A DNA stretch of 64,000 nucleotides, taken from Acidobacteriota bacterium (GTDB taxonomy: Bacteria > Acidobacteriota > Terriglobia > Terriglobales > Acidobacteriaceae). This document shows, piece by piece, positions 28,072-37,904 of this stretch (the stretch's first letter is position 1; every line of letters starts with the position of its first letter). The DNA lies in NCBI GenBank assembly GCA_013289685.1, contig JABCZL010000010.1, positions 236,017 to 300,016 of the forward strand, in the 5' to 3' direction. The position numbers and the translations under genes were made by a program. A model generated the notes under the pieces. It had not been told where the DNA came from, searched no databases, and saw only the letters and a program-made list of their open reading frames with translations.

Positions 28072-28965
28072 TCAAAACACTTTTTCCCGCAAAAGCTGCA
28101 GCAGGTAGGCGCCGTAGCTGCTGTTTTTCATGCTGCTGCCAATCTTTTCCAGTTCGGCGGCTGTGATGTAGCCGGAGCGATATGCGATTTCCTCCGGACA
28201 CGCCACCATCAACCCCTGCCTTTTCTCGATCGCCTGGATGTAGAGCGCAGCATCCATCAGCGATTCGTGAGTACCCGTATCGAGCCACGCCATGCCCCGC
28301 CCCATTACCACCACTTCCAGTTTTCCTTCCTTCAAGTACGCCCGATTGACGTCAGTGATCTCCAGTTCGCCGCGCGCGCTCGGCTTTAGCGATCGCGCAA
28401 TCTCCACCACCTGGCCATCGTAGAAATAAAGTCCCGTGACTGCATATCGCGATTTCGGCAGCTTTGGTTTTTCCTCGATGCTCAGCGCACGCCCGTGCGC
28501 ATCAAACTCAACCACCCCGTAGCGCTCCGGATCGTGCACAGGATAAGCGAACACCCTGGCGCCGTGAACTTTCGCCGCCGCCTCGCGCAGATCTTTCCCC
28601 AGATCGTGCCCGTAAAAAATATTGTCGCCCAGCACCAGAGCACAGGGACTGCCATCCAGAAACTCTTTCCCCAGCAGAAATGCCTGTGCGATCCCCTCGG
28701 GCTTGAGCTGCGCCAGATATCGCAGGCGAATCCCATACTGGCTCCCGTCGCGCAGCAGCGCCTGAAATCGGGGCGCATCTTCGGGAGTGGAAATCACCAG
28801 GATGTCCCGGATGCCCGCCAGCATCAGCGTGCACAGCGGGTAATAAATCATGGGCTTGTTGTATACGGGAAGCAGGCTCTTCCCCATGACCTGCGTGACC
28901 GGATACAGACGCGTACCCGACCCTCCCGCCAGAATGATGCCTTTGTATCGCGTGCTTTCTTGCAT
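28072..28965 (-). CDS. rfbA: glucose-1-phosphate thymidylyltransferase
   Basis: Makes dTDP-glucose from dTTP and glucose-1-phosphate. A 297-residue nucleotidyltransferase with [16 protein letters not shown], the catalytic [14 protein letters not shown] lysine segment, [11 protein letters not shown] and [10 protein letters not shown], all as in RmlA. It follows rfbB by 33 bp. It commits glucose-1-P to rhamnose for the adjacent polysaccharide locus. Confidence 0.96.
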   Translation of the reverse strand: MQESTRYKGIILAGGSGTRLYPVTQVMGKSLLPVYNKPMIYYPLCTLMLAGIRDILVISTPEDAPRFQALLRDGSQYGIRLRYLAQLKPEGIAQAFLLGKEFLDGSPCALVLGDNIFYGHDLGKDLREAAAKVHGARVFAYPVHDPERYGVVEFDAHGRALSIEEKPKLPKSRYAVTGLYFYDGQVVEIARSLKPSARGELEITDVNRAYLKEGKLEVVVMGRGMAWLDTGTHESLMDAALYIQAIEKRQGLMVACPEEIAYRSGYITAAELEKIGSSMKNSSYGAYLLQLLREKVF

Positions 28966-28998
28966 GATCCGTCTGTCTTTCGCTCGAGTTGTTCGGCA

Positions 28999-30060
28999 CT
29001 ACCCCGAATAGTGCGTGGCCACCCACTGCCGATAACTCCCACTGGTTACATCCCGCACCCACGCCTCATTTTCAAGATACCAGCTCACCGTCTTGCGAAT
29101 GCCGGTTTCAAATGTGGCTTTCGGCTTCCATCCCAGTTCGCGTTCGATCTTGCGCGCGTCCATCGCATAGCGGCGGTCGTGGCCCGGCCGATCCTTCACA
29201 AACGTGATCAGCTCGCGGCGGGATCGTCCCGCTTGCGGTAGTTTCTCATCCACAAGATCGCAGATCGTCTGCACGATCTCAATGTTCGGCTTCTCGTTCC
29301 AGCCACCGATGTTGTAAGTTTCTCCCGGCCTGCCCCGCCGCAGCACGGTTGCAATCGCCTCGCAGTGGTCCTCCACGTAAAGCCAGTCGCGGACGTTCTT
29401 GCCATCCCCGTAAACCGGCAGAGCCTTACCATCGCGCGCGTTGAGGATCATCAGCGGAATCAGTTTTTCCGGGAATTGAAATCGCCCGTAATTATTCGAG
29501 CAGTTCGTAGTGAGGGTCGGCAGGCCATAAGTGTGGTGATAGGCGCGCACCAGATGATCGGACGCAGCCTTCGACGCGGCATAGGGACTGTTCGGGGCGT
29601 ACGGAGTAATTTCGCTGAACGGCGGATCCTGCGGGCCGAGCGAGCCGTACACTTCGTCCGTGGACACATGCAGGAACCGAAATCGATTCCGCCGGTCATC
29701 CAGGAGCGCGCTCCAATAGGCTCGCGTCTCTTCCAGCAGGGCGAACGTTCCGTCGACATTGGTGCGAATGAAATCTTCCGGACCCCGGATCGAACGGTCC
29801 ACGTGGCTTTCCGCGGCGAAATGCACGATCGCACCGGGCTGGTGCTTCTCCAGCAACTGCCGGGCCAGGGCGCGATCACCGATATCGCCGTGGATAAACT
29901 GGTAACGGTCGGCTGCGATGCCCTCCAGATTGTGCAGGTTCCCTGCGTAGGTGAGCTTATCGAGGTTAATGATGAACCAGGACTCGTCCAGCATTTGTTG
30001 CAGGACGAAGTTGGAGCCGATGAACCCAGCGCCGCCGGTGACCAGAAGAGTATTTCGCAT
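28999..30060 (-). CDS. rfbB: dTDP-glucose 4,6-dehydratase
   Basis: An NAD-dependent SDR making dTDP-4-dehydro-6-deoxy-glucose. The start ATG at 30060 gives [31 protein letters not shown] carries the catalytic Thr/Asp/Glu and [10 protein letters not shown] the Tyr/Lys; the [17 protein letters not shown] signature is exact. The 353-residue length matches RmlB. It is first in rfbBACD. A hairpin terminator 70 bp upstream separates it from any minus-strand transcript arriving from the glycosyltransferase genes. Confidence 0.95.
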   Translation of the reverse strand: MRNTLLVTGGAGFIGSNFVLQQMLDESWFIINLDKLTYAGNLHNLEGIAADRYQFIHGDIGDRALARQLLEKHQPGAIVHFAAESHVDRSIRGPEDFIRTNVDGTFALLEETRAYWSALLDDRRNRFRFLHVSTDEVYGSLGPQDPPFSEITPYAPNSPYAASKAASDHLVRAYHHTYGLPTLTTNCSNNYGRFQFPEKLIPLMILNARDGKALPVYGDGKNVRDWLYVEDHCEAIATVLRRGRPGETYNIGGWNEKPNIEIVQTICDLVDEKLPQAGRSRRELITFVKDRPGHDRRYAMDARKIERELGWKPKATFETGIRKTVSWYLENEAWVRDVTSGSYRQWVATHYSG

Positions 30061-30124
30061 GTTCAGTGTGGCAAGCGTCCGCGCAGCTGCGCCGCGCCCT
30101 TCGCACGCCACGCAGTCGATTGTA

Positions 30125-30155
30125 AATAAAAAGGACGGGGTTAACCCCGTCCTGC
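30125..30155 (-). terminator. intrinsic terminator upstream of rfbB
   Basis: Read on the minus strand, AGGACGGGG-TTAA-CCCCGTCCT is a perfect 9-bp stem with a 4-nt loop, followed by a TTTTATTTAC tract. It would stop minus-strand transcription entering rfbBACD from the exopolysaccharide operon, implying rfbB has its own promoter within the next 70 bp. Confidence 0.8.
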
Positions 30156-30250
30156 GCTCGAATGTCGTTATTTCTTGCTATCTAAAGTGGTTCTGGAGAT
30201 TCCTACTCTTCCGCGCACCCCGACTGCTTCTGCCTGTTACGATTTCTCGA

Positions 30251-31267
30251 ATGAATCCCGCAGCCCTCTTCCTCGCATCTGGCGACTCGCTTTACCCGGG
30301 GGCATTGCTGCTGGGGCTGGCTGTTATGACCGCGCGTCCTTCCGGATCCCGAAGACTGCAGAGCCTGCACAGTCTGGCGATATGGCTGGGCTTTTCGCTG
30401 ATTGTAATGGCCAGCCCGCCGGTTTCCGGGTGGATGGCAGTTGTGTTCTTGGCGGCCTTCTTTTTGTGGTTCGTCGCGAAGGGTCGGGTTCGGGGTGATC
30501 TGATCTGGACCCGGTTGCGTGTCACTGCGGCCGCGATTCTGCTGGTGTGGCTGCTCGCTGTCCCGAGCTCGGAACTCCTTCGACGCCGCATGCCGCGCAT
30601 TCACGTGGACGCTAGCTATCATCTCGTCGTGATTGGGGATTCTATCTCCTCCGGCATCGATGCCCATACGCCAGCCTGGCCAACTGTCCTCCAGCGGCAG
30701 ACGGGCGTTCCCGTACAGAATCTATCCCGCGCAGGCGCCGGCATTGTCGAAGCACGGGCGATGGCGTCCCGAGTTCAGTCTAAGGACACCCTCATTCTGA
30801 TCGAGATCGGCGGAAACGATCTGCTCTCCGGCATGTCGTCCGCGGAATTCGGTCAAGCCCTCGAGTCGCTGCTTTCCTCGCTGTCGATGCCGGGCCGCAC
30901 GCTCGTCATGTTCGAACTTCCGCTATTGCCCCACAAGATCGGCTTCGGGCAAATGCAGAGACGCTTATCGACGAAGTATGGCGTTTTTCTGGTCCCGAAG
31001 CATTTCTTTACGCGAGTGCTCGGCGGCACCGATGCTACATCCGACGGATTGCATCTATCCGAGTCCGGGGCGCGGCAAATGGCAACTCTCGTGGCACAAG
31101 TGCTCTGCCTACAACCCGCCAGACCTGCGACGCGGTCATCAAGTTCGGAATTCCGCCCCGGTATTTATCCGGCTCGCCGTTCCTCACGGTCGCCAGCAGC
31201 TACGGCTGTCACGCTGGGCTTCTTGATGGGCGCCTCCGCGGGTTCGGCGCCCATCACTTTGAAGTAG
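30251..31267 (+). CDS. SGNH/GDSL-type hydrolase with N-terminal membrane segments
   Basis: A 338-residue protein. Several hydrophobic helices lie in residues 1-105. A SGNH esterase/acetylhydrolase domain follows: block I VVIGDSISSG with the nucleophile Ser near 120, block III EIGGNDLL, and block V SDGLHLSESG with Asp/His. Such enzymes often remove or move acetyl groups on polysaccharides, fitting the position inside an exopolysaccharide locus. It is the only plus-strand gene there. Its last 34 codons overlap the 3' end of the convergent glycosyltransferase gene and have no SGNH homology. Confidence 0.78.
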   Translation: MNPAALFLASGDSLYPGALLLGLAVMTARPSGSRRLQSLHSLAIWLGFSLIVMASPPVSGWMAVVFLAAFFLWFVAKGRVRGDLIWTRLRVTAAAILLVWLLAVPSSELLRRRMPRIHVDASYHLVVIGDSISSGIDAHTPAWPTVLQRQTGVPVQNLSRAGAGIVEARAMASRVQSKDTLILIEIGGNDLLSGMSSAEFGQALESLLSSLSMPGRTLVMFELPLLPHKIGFGQMQRRLSTKYGVFLVPKHFFTRVLGGTDATSDGLHLSESGARQMATLVAQVLCLQPARPATRSSSSEFRPGIYPARRSSRSPAATAVTLGFLMGASAGSAPITLK

Positions 31268-33672
31268 GCCTTTTCAATGCCTTCGGCGACCATCTGCCAC
31301 TGATATTGCTCTTTGATCCGTTTCCTTGCAGATCTTCCCGCGGCCTCCCGCACCGCCGGATTCGCAATCAAGAAACGGAGCCGGTCTGCCAGGTCTGCCG
31401 CGCTCCCGCGCTGGAACGTGAATCCAACTCCGTCGACCACTTCGCGGTTTTCCGGAACGTCGCTCGTCAGCACGCATAAGCCGGCTCCCATCGCATCGAG
31501 CAGTGCCAGCGACAGGCCTTCCAGATCCGAGGGCAGCACAAACACCATCGCATTGGTGAGCAATTCATCGAGCGTCTCGCCCGAAACCCAGTCGAGCACG
31601 CGGATGCGGTCACTGGCGTGCGTGCGCAACTCCCGGCTGTATTCGTCGCAGTAACTCGCTGCCCCGGCCAGAACCAGTTTCACATCCGCGTCGATCTGCT
31701 CAAACGCCTCGACCAGCAAATGGCAGCCTTTTTCCGGCGAAAATCTTCCTAGAAAGAGAACGTACTTCCCGGGATCGAGGCCCCACTCCAGAATTTTCCT
31801 GGGCTCACTCCTTTTCCGCAGGACTCCACCGTTGGGCACGTAGAACGCTTCCATCCCGTGAATTTCGCGATAGCGTTGTTGCAGAGCTCGCGACACTACC
31901 ATCGTTCCGTTGGGAAGCCGCACTGATGCTCTCTCCCCCAGCCGCAGGACGCCTGACGCGAGTCGCCCCCATTTCTTGCGCTGCCAGTCCAGTCCTTGCA
32001 CGGTTACCGCCGTCTTTTTTCCGAGCATGCGCGGAACAAAGGAAACCAGCGCCGGCCCCAGCGCGTGATAGTGGACCACGTCATACCGCTGCGTGAGCGC
32101 GTGCGCGGTGCTCAGCAGCGTGTGAAGCACTGTTTCCAGGTGCTTGGACCGGATCGTGGGGAGCCGCACCAGCCGCATGCCGTTGTGCTCCAGAATCGCT
32201 GGAGTGAAGTAACTGCGGCAATACACCGTGACTTCGTGCCCCATCGCAGCCAGCCGTTTCCCCACCTCTTCGTAATAGGTCTCAATCCCGCTGTATTTTG
32301 AGATCACTCCCCGCCCGCCGATAAACGCCACTCGCAGCCTGCGTGCCGCGTCCCCTGATATCGGACTCTCATTCTGCGCATTAGACGTTCGGGGCCACAT
32401 CCGCCTCGGTGCCTGATTCGTCACTGTGACCTCGAGGTTTCGCAGCGCCTTGCCCGCAGCCAGGCCTTTATACAAACTCAGTAGTTTCCGATAATGTCCC
32501 TCGGGCGTGTGGCGCTGGCGCACCGTCTCCCAACCCGCGCGTCCCATCTTGTCAGCCAACTCCGGGTTCGACCCCAGCGACCGAATCGCGCCGGCAAGTT
32601 CATTCACGTCTCCCGGACGATACAAAAGTCCCGTCTCCCCCTGGCGCACCAGTTCCCGCCTCGATCCCAGATCGGAGGCCACCACAGCGCGCCCCTCGGC
32701 ATAAGACTCAAGGATGGTCTTCCCCAGCGTCTCATAGGCGTGGGAAGGGAACACCGTGAACTGCGACTTGGCAATCAGTGAGTCCCGTTGCACGCGTCCC
32801 ACCTGCCCCACAAACTCCACGTTCGACAACTCCAGGAAGGTCGCCAATGCCTGCAATTCTCCTCGCTGCGGCCCATCGCCCGCGATGACCAAGCGCATCT
32901 GCGGAACTTGTTGCATCGAACGCAGCAGGTCATCGACGCCCTTCTCTGGAGATAGTCTTCCGAAGTACAGCAGCGGCCCATCGTTTTTGGGGTTCGGCTC
33001 CCGCAATTCGTGAGTCTTCTGAAAGTGCGGCAGCACTTCAAACTTACTGCGGTCCCACCCGTGTTCCACAAACTTGTCGCGTACAAACTGACTGGGGGCC
33101 AGGAACAGGTCCACGCACTCGCGGTACGTACCTAGCCACCGGTGTACGTAGGCCTCGCTGGTCAAAACCATCCGAGCGCCCAGTCCCGGATAGCACCTGC
33201 GCTGCAGAACATGCCAGAATTCTCCCCCCTTGCAGGCCTCGCAGGCCGCCCCATGCGACACCAGGTTGTAGTTCGGGCAAAGCACCTTAAAGTCATTCAC
33301 GTGATACAGGACTGGAACGTTCTGCGCTTTCAATTCCCACAGAATCGACGGTGACAAATGGTGATAGATACTGCGAACGTGCGCGACATCGGGCCGAAAC
33401 TCCTCGATCATGGCGCGGATCCGCCGCCGCGCGTCGGTTGAGTAAATCGCATGCCCCACCCGCCCGGCCTTCTGCCACCACCTCGCTTTCGCTTTGAAGT
33501 CGATGTTCGGCACAAAGTATCGATCGTACGGAGTCGGTTCCCCGCGCGGATCGGCCATCGAAAACAGCGCCACTTCATGGCCCTGGGCCCGCATCAGCTC
33601 CATCGCTTCGAACAGGTAAACCTCGGTCCCGCTGAAGGGATAGTTATATTTGTTGCAGTACAAAATTCTCAT
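31165..33672 (-). CDS. two-domain GT4-GT4 glycosyltransferase
   Basis: A single 835-residue frame containing two complete GT-B glycosyltransferases. Domain 1 (about 1-400) begins MRILYCNKYNYPFSGTEVYLFE and has YFGRLSPEKGVDDLL and the E-x7-E region HAYETLGKTILESYAEG. Domain 2 (about 450-815) begins LRVAFIGGRGVISKYSGIETYYEE and has FLGRFSPEKGCHLLVEAFE and SDLEGLSLALLDAMGAG. Both look catalytically intact. I chose the ATG at 33672, which overlaps the upstream GT by 29 bp; codons further upstream have no homology. It probably adds two successive sugars, one of them perhaps rhamnose (inferred). Confidence 0.88.
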   Translation of the reverse strand: MRILYCNKYNYPFSGTEVYLFEAMELMRAQGHEVALFSMADPRGEPTPYDRYFVPNIDFKAKARWWQKAGRVGHAIYSTDARRRIRAMIEEFRPDVAHVRSIYHHLSPSILWELKAQNVPVLYHVNDFKVLCPNYNLVSHGAACEACKGGEFWHVLQRRCYPGLGARMVLTSEAYVHRWLGTYRECVDLFLAPSQFVRDKFVEHGWDRSKFEVLPHFQKTHELREPNPKNDGPLLYFGRLSPEKGVDDLLRSMQQVPQMRLVIAGDGPQRGELQALATFLELSNVEFVGQVGRVQRDSLIAKSQFTVFPSHAYETLGKTILESYAEGRAVVASDLGSRRELVRQGETGLLYRPGDVNELAGAIRSLGSNPELADKMGRAGWETVRQRHTPEGHYRKLLSLYKGLAAGKALRNLEVTVTNQAPRRMWPRTSNAQNESPISGDAARRLRVAFIGGRGVISKYSGIETYYEEVGKRLAAMGHEVTVYCRSYFTPAILEHNGMRLVRLPTIRSKHLETVLHTLLSTAHALTQRYDVVHYHALGPALVSFVPRMLGKKTAVTVQGLDWQRKKWGRLASGVLRLGERASVRLPNGTMVVSRALQQRYREIHGMEAFYVPNGGVLRKRSEPRKILEWGLDPGKYVLFLGRFSPEKGCHLLVEAFEQIDADVKLVLAGAASYCDEYSRELRTHASDRIRVLDWVSGETLDELLTNAMVFVLPSDLEGLSLALLDAMGAGLCVLTSDVPENREVVDGVGFTFQRGSAADLADRLRFLIANPAVREAAGRSARKRIKEQYQWQMVAEGIEKAYFKVMGAEPAEAPIKKPSVTAVAAGDREERRAG

Positions 33673-34945
33673 GAGGAATGCTCTCTGTCGGCCTGGCGAT
33701 CCTCTGGAGAAATAAGTCGCCAAAGGATTCCAGGTTCTTGCTGCGGTTGAAATTCTGGCGAACCTGCACCCGGGCCGCACGCCGTACCCAGTGCAGTTGC
33801 CGGGCCGCCGAATGGATGCCGGGACCAAGCTCGGGATGATCGGGCGCCTGCACCATGGATCGAATGAAGAGCAGCCGATCCACAAACTCGTCCAGTGATC
33901 CTGGTTCGTACAGGAACCCGGTCTTACCCGCTATCACGAGCTCAGGAATTCCGGTGATCACCGGTGCCAGCACGATCTTTCCGCGCGCCATGGCCTCCAT
34001 TAGCACCAGCGGAATCCCCTCGCTCCGGCTCGTCAGCACCACCACGTCAGCCCGGTCATACAGCGAATTCATCTGCGCGCGCGCTACGTGACCCAGCAAG
34101 GCGACTCGTCTCTCTAGACCATGCTGTCGAATCAGCGATTCCAGGTTGCGCCGCTCTGGTCCCGCTCCCGCGATTGCGCACTCGAAATTCACTTCGCGGC
34201 CGTGAAGGTCCGCGCAAGCGCGAACCAAAAACGCGTGATCCTTTACCGCATGCAGCCGTCCCACGGCCAGGAGCGTAAACGGACCTCTCCTCGTATTCAC
34301 TCTCGAGACCGGAAGCGCCGCGGAGTCGGATACTTCCACGCCCAATCGAGCTACTACCACTTTCTCCCCATCCACCTTGGGATAATGTTCGAGAATGTAG
34401 CGCCGGTTGTACTCCGACACGGTGAGGCAGAACCCGCAGTTCACAAGCTTGGTATCGAGATATGTCGCATGCAGCAGCAGGTCTGAACCGTGCAACGTCA
34501 TACTGAATTCCACGCCCAGCAGCCGTGCCGCTACCATGGCGATCCACGATCCCAAATATCCATGGTGAACGTGGATGTGCTCGATCCCGCTTCCTTCCAA
34601 CCGCACCGCGTAGCAAGCCCCCAGCCAGGTGTGTGCCAATGCCTTTATCCGCCTGATCGGTCCCTCCCTGCCGTGGAACACCACACGGAAAATCAGCGGC
34701 CTGATCAGTTTCATGCGCCGGAGGCAGAGCCACATGGCGTGCAGAAGAATGGTTCCGTGCGGCGGGCGCAATACGATTTGCGGCTCACATTTGGCCCCCC
34801 AGTCTTCACCCGGAGCAGTCTTACGCACGCTGCCCGCAATCACGCGCACTCCCAGCCTGCGCAGCTCCTCGATCTCTTCGACCACATAAGGCTCGACGGC
34901 AGAGGGAAACTGATTGGCGAGATAGGCGACGGTTAGCGTGGCAAT
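33644..34945 (-). CDS. GT4-family glycosyltransferase (non-canonical start likely)
   Basis: A GT-B fold transferase of about 433 residues: an N-terminal VAYLANQFPSAVEPYVVEEI motif, TLHGSDLLLHA, LLAVGRLHAVKDHAFLV and SRSEGIPLVLMEAMARGK. The conserved start of the fold falls at about 34945, where the frame reads ATT-GCC-ACG-CTA just after GGAGG. The nearest in-frame ATG/GTG/TTG codons lie more than 30 codons upstream inside the polymerase gene, so an ATT or ACG start, or a long overlap, must be used. It is cytoplasmic and acts on lipid-linked saccharide in this locus. Confidence 0.82.
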   Translation of the reverse strand: MATLTVAYLANQFPSAVEPYVVEEIEELRRLGVRVIAGSVRKTAPGEDWGAKCEPQIVLRPPHGTILLHAMWLCLRRMKLIRPLIFRVVFHGREGPIRRIKALAHTWLGACYAVRLEGSGIEHIHVHHGYLGSWIAMVAARLLGVEFSMTLHGSDLLLHATYLDTKLVNCGFCLTVSEYNRRYILEHYPKVDGEKVVVARLGVEVSDSAALPVSRVNTRRGPFTLLAVGRLHAVKDHAFLVRACADLHGREVNFECAIAGAGPERRNLESLIRQHGLERRVALLGHVARAQMNSLYDRADVVVLTSRSEGIPLVLMEAMARGKIVLAPVITGIPELVIAGKTGFLYEPGSLDEFVDRLLFIRSMVQAPDHPELGPGIHSAARQLHWVRRAARVQVRQNFNRSKNLESFGDLFLQRIARPTESIPHENFVLQQI

Positions 34946-36249
34946 GCCTCCGCTCGGCGGCGCTGCGCCGCCAGCATGCCGGCCATCGTGAAGAGCAAAG
35001 CGTTCACGAATTGGTAGCTCATGACCACCAGGGCCGCATTCACCCAATACACGGCCAGCAGAACCGGCCAAATTCGGTGAAACTGCGAATCGAGGAACCC
35101 ATCTTTTTCGCCGGCCGGAATCGCACCTCGTCCCAGTCGCCACATTTCCCACATCAGCCACAGATACAGCGCCAGCCCCGCCATTCCCTCCTCCACCAGC
35201 AATTCCAGATACGTGTTGTGCGGATACAAAACCTTGTCTTTGTACTCACTGACATACCGGGGTAACTCGGCCGGCATCTGGTGAAAGCCCCATCCCATCA
35301 GCGGCCGGTCCAGAAACATTTGCCAACTGCCCGCATAAACCGCGACGCGAAATTCCACAGGTTGGCGTTCTTCCAGCCGGTCACCCAACGCCCCGCCCAA
35401 CTCGTGCGAGCTCAGAACCACCGCCAGCGCTAAGCCCGCCATTAACGCCAGCCCCAGACCCGCGCGACGCAACGTGCGGTTCTTCGAAAGAAAGATCAGC
35501 GCTATGACAGATCCGGCAAACGACAACCAGACCGCCCGCGTCATGGTGGCCAGGATCGCGACGGGCACGGAGGCCAACAAAACCGCTATCTTTCGTCCTC
35601 GAACACTTCCTCGCTGATACGCATGCAGAGCGACCAATCCAAGGATGTTTAGCGAGACGCCATTCGCTACCGCTTGCAGGAACGGCCCCCGCGCCCGGTC
35701 CGCATGAAACCCGAGGCTTTCATCCAGAATGAAACGGGGGAAAATCAGGGCGTGCGCGTCCGACAGGAAGGCGATTGCGGTAAAGCTCAGATACGCCAGC
35801 ACCAGCAAGGCATACACCTCAAACTGGCGGAATTTCCTTTCCTCCGTGAACACCAGCCCAGCCGCGTAAAAAAGCGCGAACGGAACAATGAACTTCGATG
35901 CCAGCAGGCTCCAGGTCTCGCTATCGAATGGTTGTCGAATCACGGTTGCCAGCGCCAGCACGGTCAGTCCAAGCATCGGCCAGTGGATTCGTTCCACCAC
36001 GAAAAGCCGTTGCCGCTGCACCATCGCCCGTCCCACCACTCCCAGCACGAGAAGCCCGAAGGCCACGCGGTCAATCTCGAAGAACGGTACATTCTCGTGC
36101 CGCAGCAACATTGCCGTCAGCATCGCCAAAAAAAGCAGCGAAGGCGCGACCATGAGCGCCTGCAAGGGACGCAGAGAAATCCCAACCGCCCAGACCGACA
36201 CACCGACGCCGATTCCCGACCGTGCTGGTCTTAGGGAGAGCGACTGCAT
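34933..36249 (-). CDS. O-antigen ligase/polymerase-like membrane protein (Wzy)
   Basis: A 438-residue protein with about eleven hydrophobic helices and a large periplasmic loop. The loop contains the Wzy_C/WaaL-type motif WGFHQMPAELPRYVSEYKD...YPHNTYLELLVEEG. The ATG at 36249 overlaps the stop of the upstream sugar transferase as TGATG, supporting coupling and rejecting the longer frame to 36393. In a Wza/GumC/WbaP locus it most likely polymerises lipid-linked repeat units at the periplasmic face. A ligase role cannot be excluded. Confidence 0.85.
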   Translation of the reverse strand: MQSLSLRPARSGIGVGVSVWAVGISLRPLQALMVAPSLLFLAMLTAMLLRHENVPFFEIDRVAFGLLVLGVVGRAMVQRQRLFVVERIHWPMLGLTVLALATVIRQPFDSETWSLLASKFIVPFALFYAAGLVFTEERKFRQFEVYALLVLAYLSFTAIAFLSDAHALIFPRFILDESLGFHADRARGPFLQAVANGVSLNILGLVALHAYQRGSVRGRKIAVLLASVPVAILATMTRAVWLSFAGSVIALIFLSKNRTLRRAGLGLALMAGLALAVVLSSHELGGALGDRLEERQPVEFRVAVYAGSWQMFLDRPLMGWGFHQMPAELPRYVSEYKDKVLYPHNTYLELLVEEGMAGLALYLWLMWEMWRLGRGAIPAGEKDGFLDSQFHRIWPVLLAVYWVNAALVVMSYQFVNALLFTMAGMLAAQRRRAEALPR

Positions 36250-37862
36250 CAGTCCCCGCTCCCCTTCACCACGGCCAGAACGGTTCTCAACAGAATTCGC
36301 ATGTCTGACCTCAGACTCCACGTCCGGATGTATTCGCGATCCAGTTCCATGCCTCGCTGAAACGAAGGATCGCGACGAGCCGTTACCTGCCACAGCCCGG
36401 TGATACCTGGCGTCACGTCTAACCTTGCCAAGTGCTCGATCTCATAAGCCGCTACGTCATCCAGCGGATGTGGCCGGGGCCCCACTAAACTCATCTCCCC
36501 TTTCACGACGTTCCAGAGTTGAGGCAGTTCGTCCATGCTGTACCGTCGCAAAAGATGCCCCAGCCGGGTGATCCGTGGATCATTCGCGATCTTGAAAAAC
36601 GGTCCTGACCGCTGGTTACCCACTCGCAGACGATCTTTCAACGCATCGGCATCGCTCACCATGGTGCGGAACTTGTGGCACTGAAACAGCCTTCCCTTGC
36701 GTCCAGCCCGTTGCGCGCAATAGAGAACAGGCCCCCGCGAATCGAGCGTGATCAACACTGCGATCGCTGCCAACAAAGGCGACAGGACCGTCAACGCCAA
36801 GCCCGCTCCCATGACATCCACCACCCGTTTCAGCGCCAACTCCGCCGACGGCAATCGTTCCGCGTGCAGGCAAATCACGGGCATGTCCCCGATTCGCTCG
36901 AAGTCCGTCCCTGTGGGTTTACATCCGAACAATTCCGGAACGATTGCCACATCCAGCCGCAAACGCCGGGCCTCGCGCAGCACCTGCAAGGTCACAGTCC
37001 GGTCGTGCGGCGGCGCCAGAATTACCTCGTCTACAAATCCCATGCGCGCGAGCCGGGCGAGATCGCTCACCCGCCCGATCACGCCGTTGGCCAACGGCCT
37101 CTCGTTGTCCAGAAGTCCAGACACGGTGCGCCCGGCTTCGGGATGCAACCCCACATAGGCCGCCACGCGCCGTCCCGCGCCTCCGGCTCCCACAATTAGC
37201 ACGCGGCGCCCATCCGCGCCCGGCCGCTCGCGACTCTCCTGCCCCGCGCTTTGCCAGCGCCACGTCCACAGAGCGCCAAAGTGCAGCAAGCCCGCCGCGC
37301 AAAACAATCCAGTCATCGTCCATGGAGCCCCCTGCAAGCCATAGGCGAAGCACAGCACAGTCGTCGCCCCCAGGACGGACTTGCCGAGAATGCGCGCCTG
37401 CCGCCGCAGATCTTTGCCTACAGCGTGAAGCCCCTGGGTGTACCCCATCAACGTGATCAAAACCGCGTGCAGCAACGCGATGCCCAATAGAAAGACCGGC
37501 GCTCCAGCCGCATACCTGAACAGGCGCACATGGGGAAACACCGCTCGAAGCGGGACCATCAGCGCACCAATCGACAGCCAATTCAGAGCCACCAGCGCGA
37601 AGTCGGCCGCCGTGGAGCGCGCCCATTTCAAGGCCATCCGGCTCTGCAGCGGACCCGGCAGGAATAGCGCTAGTGCGTTCTCAGGCGCCCTCTCCACGCC
37701 CTCTGTCGCGATCGGCGACACCTTTTCTAACGTGGCGAGCCTAACCGATCCAGCGGGCTTCTTTCCCCCACCAATAAACGCTGGAGTTTCTCCGGGAATC
37801 AACCGCGCCCAGTCGACCACCTGCGGTCTCTGTCGCTCCGGATTAAGAAAAGGAGAAGACAT
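36249..37862 (-). CDS. polyprenyl-phosphate hexose-1-phosphate transferase (WbaP/CpsE-like initiating enzyme)
   Basis: Transfers a hexose-1-phosphate to undecaprenyl phosphate, starting exopolysaccharide repeat-unit assembly. Residues 75-205 hold about five hydrophobic segments. Residues 215-330 form a CoA-binding-like Rossmann domain (VLIVGAGGAGRRVAAYV). The C-terminal third is the bacterial sugar transferase domain: KRVVDVMGAGLAL, FQCHKFRTMVSDAD, RYSMDELPQLWNVVKGEMSLVGPRP and TPGITGLWQV. At 537 residues it has full family length. The hydrophilic N-terminus (1-75) is unusual and unassigned. Confidence 0.93.
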   Translation of the reverse strand: MSSPFLNPERQRPQVVDWARLIPGETPAFIGGGKKPAGSVRLATLEKVSPIATEGVERAPENALALFLPGPLQSRMALKWARSTAADFALVALNWLSIGALMVPLRAVFPHVRLFRYAAGAPVFLLGIALLHAVLITLMGYTQGLHAVGKDLRRQARILGKSVLGATTVLCFAYGLQGAPWTMTGLFCAAGLLHFGALWTWRWQSAGQESRERPGADGRRVLIVGAGGAGRRVAAYVGLHPEAGRTVSGLLDNERPLANGVIGRVSDLARLARMGFVDEVILAPPHDRTVTLQVLREARRLRLDVAIVPELFGCKPTGTDFERIGDMPVICLHAERLPSAELALKRVVDVMGAGLALTVLSPLLAAIAVLITLDSRGPVLYCAQRAGRKGRLFQCHKFRTMVSDADALKDRLRVGNQRSGPFFKIANDPRITRLGHLLRRYSMDELPQLWNVVKGEMSLVGPRPHPLDDVAAYEIEHLARLDVTPGITGLWQVTARRDPSFQRGMELDREYIRTWSLRSDMRILLRTVLAVVKGSGD

Positions 37863-37904
37863 TTCAGCTCATTTCCACTTCATCGCCTTCAATCTCGGCC
37901 GCCG

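Noticed and set aside
36250-36393. N-terminal extension of the Wzy-like protein
   Set aside because: It lies inside the sugar transferase coding sequence; the TGATG overlap gives a natural start at 36249.
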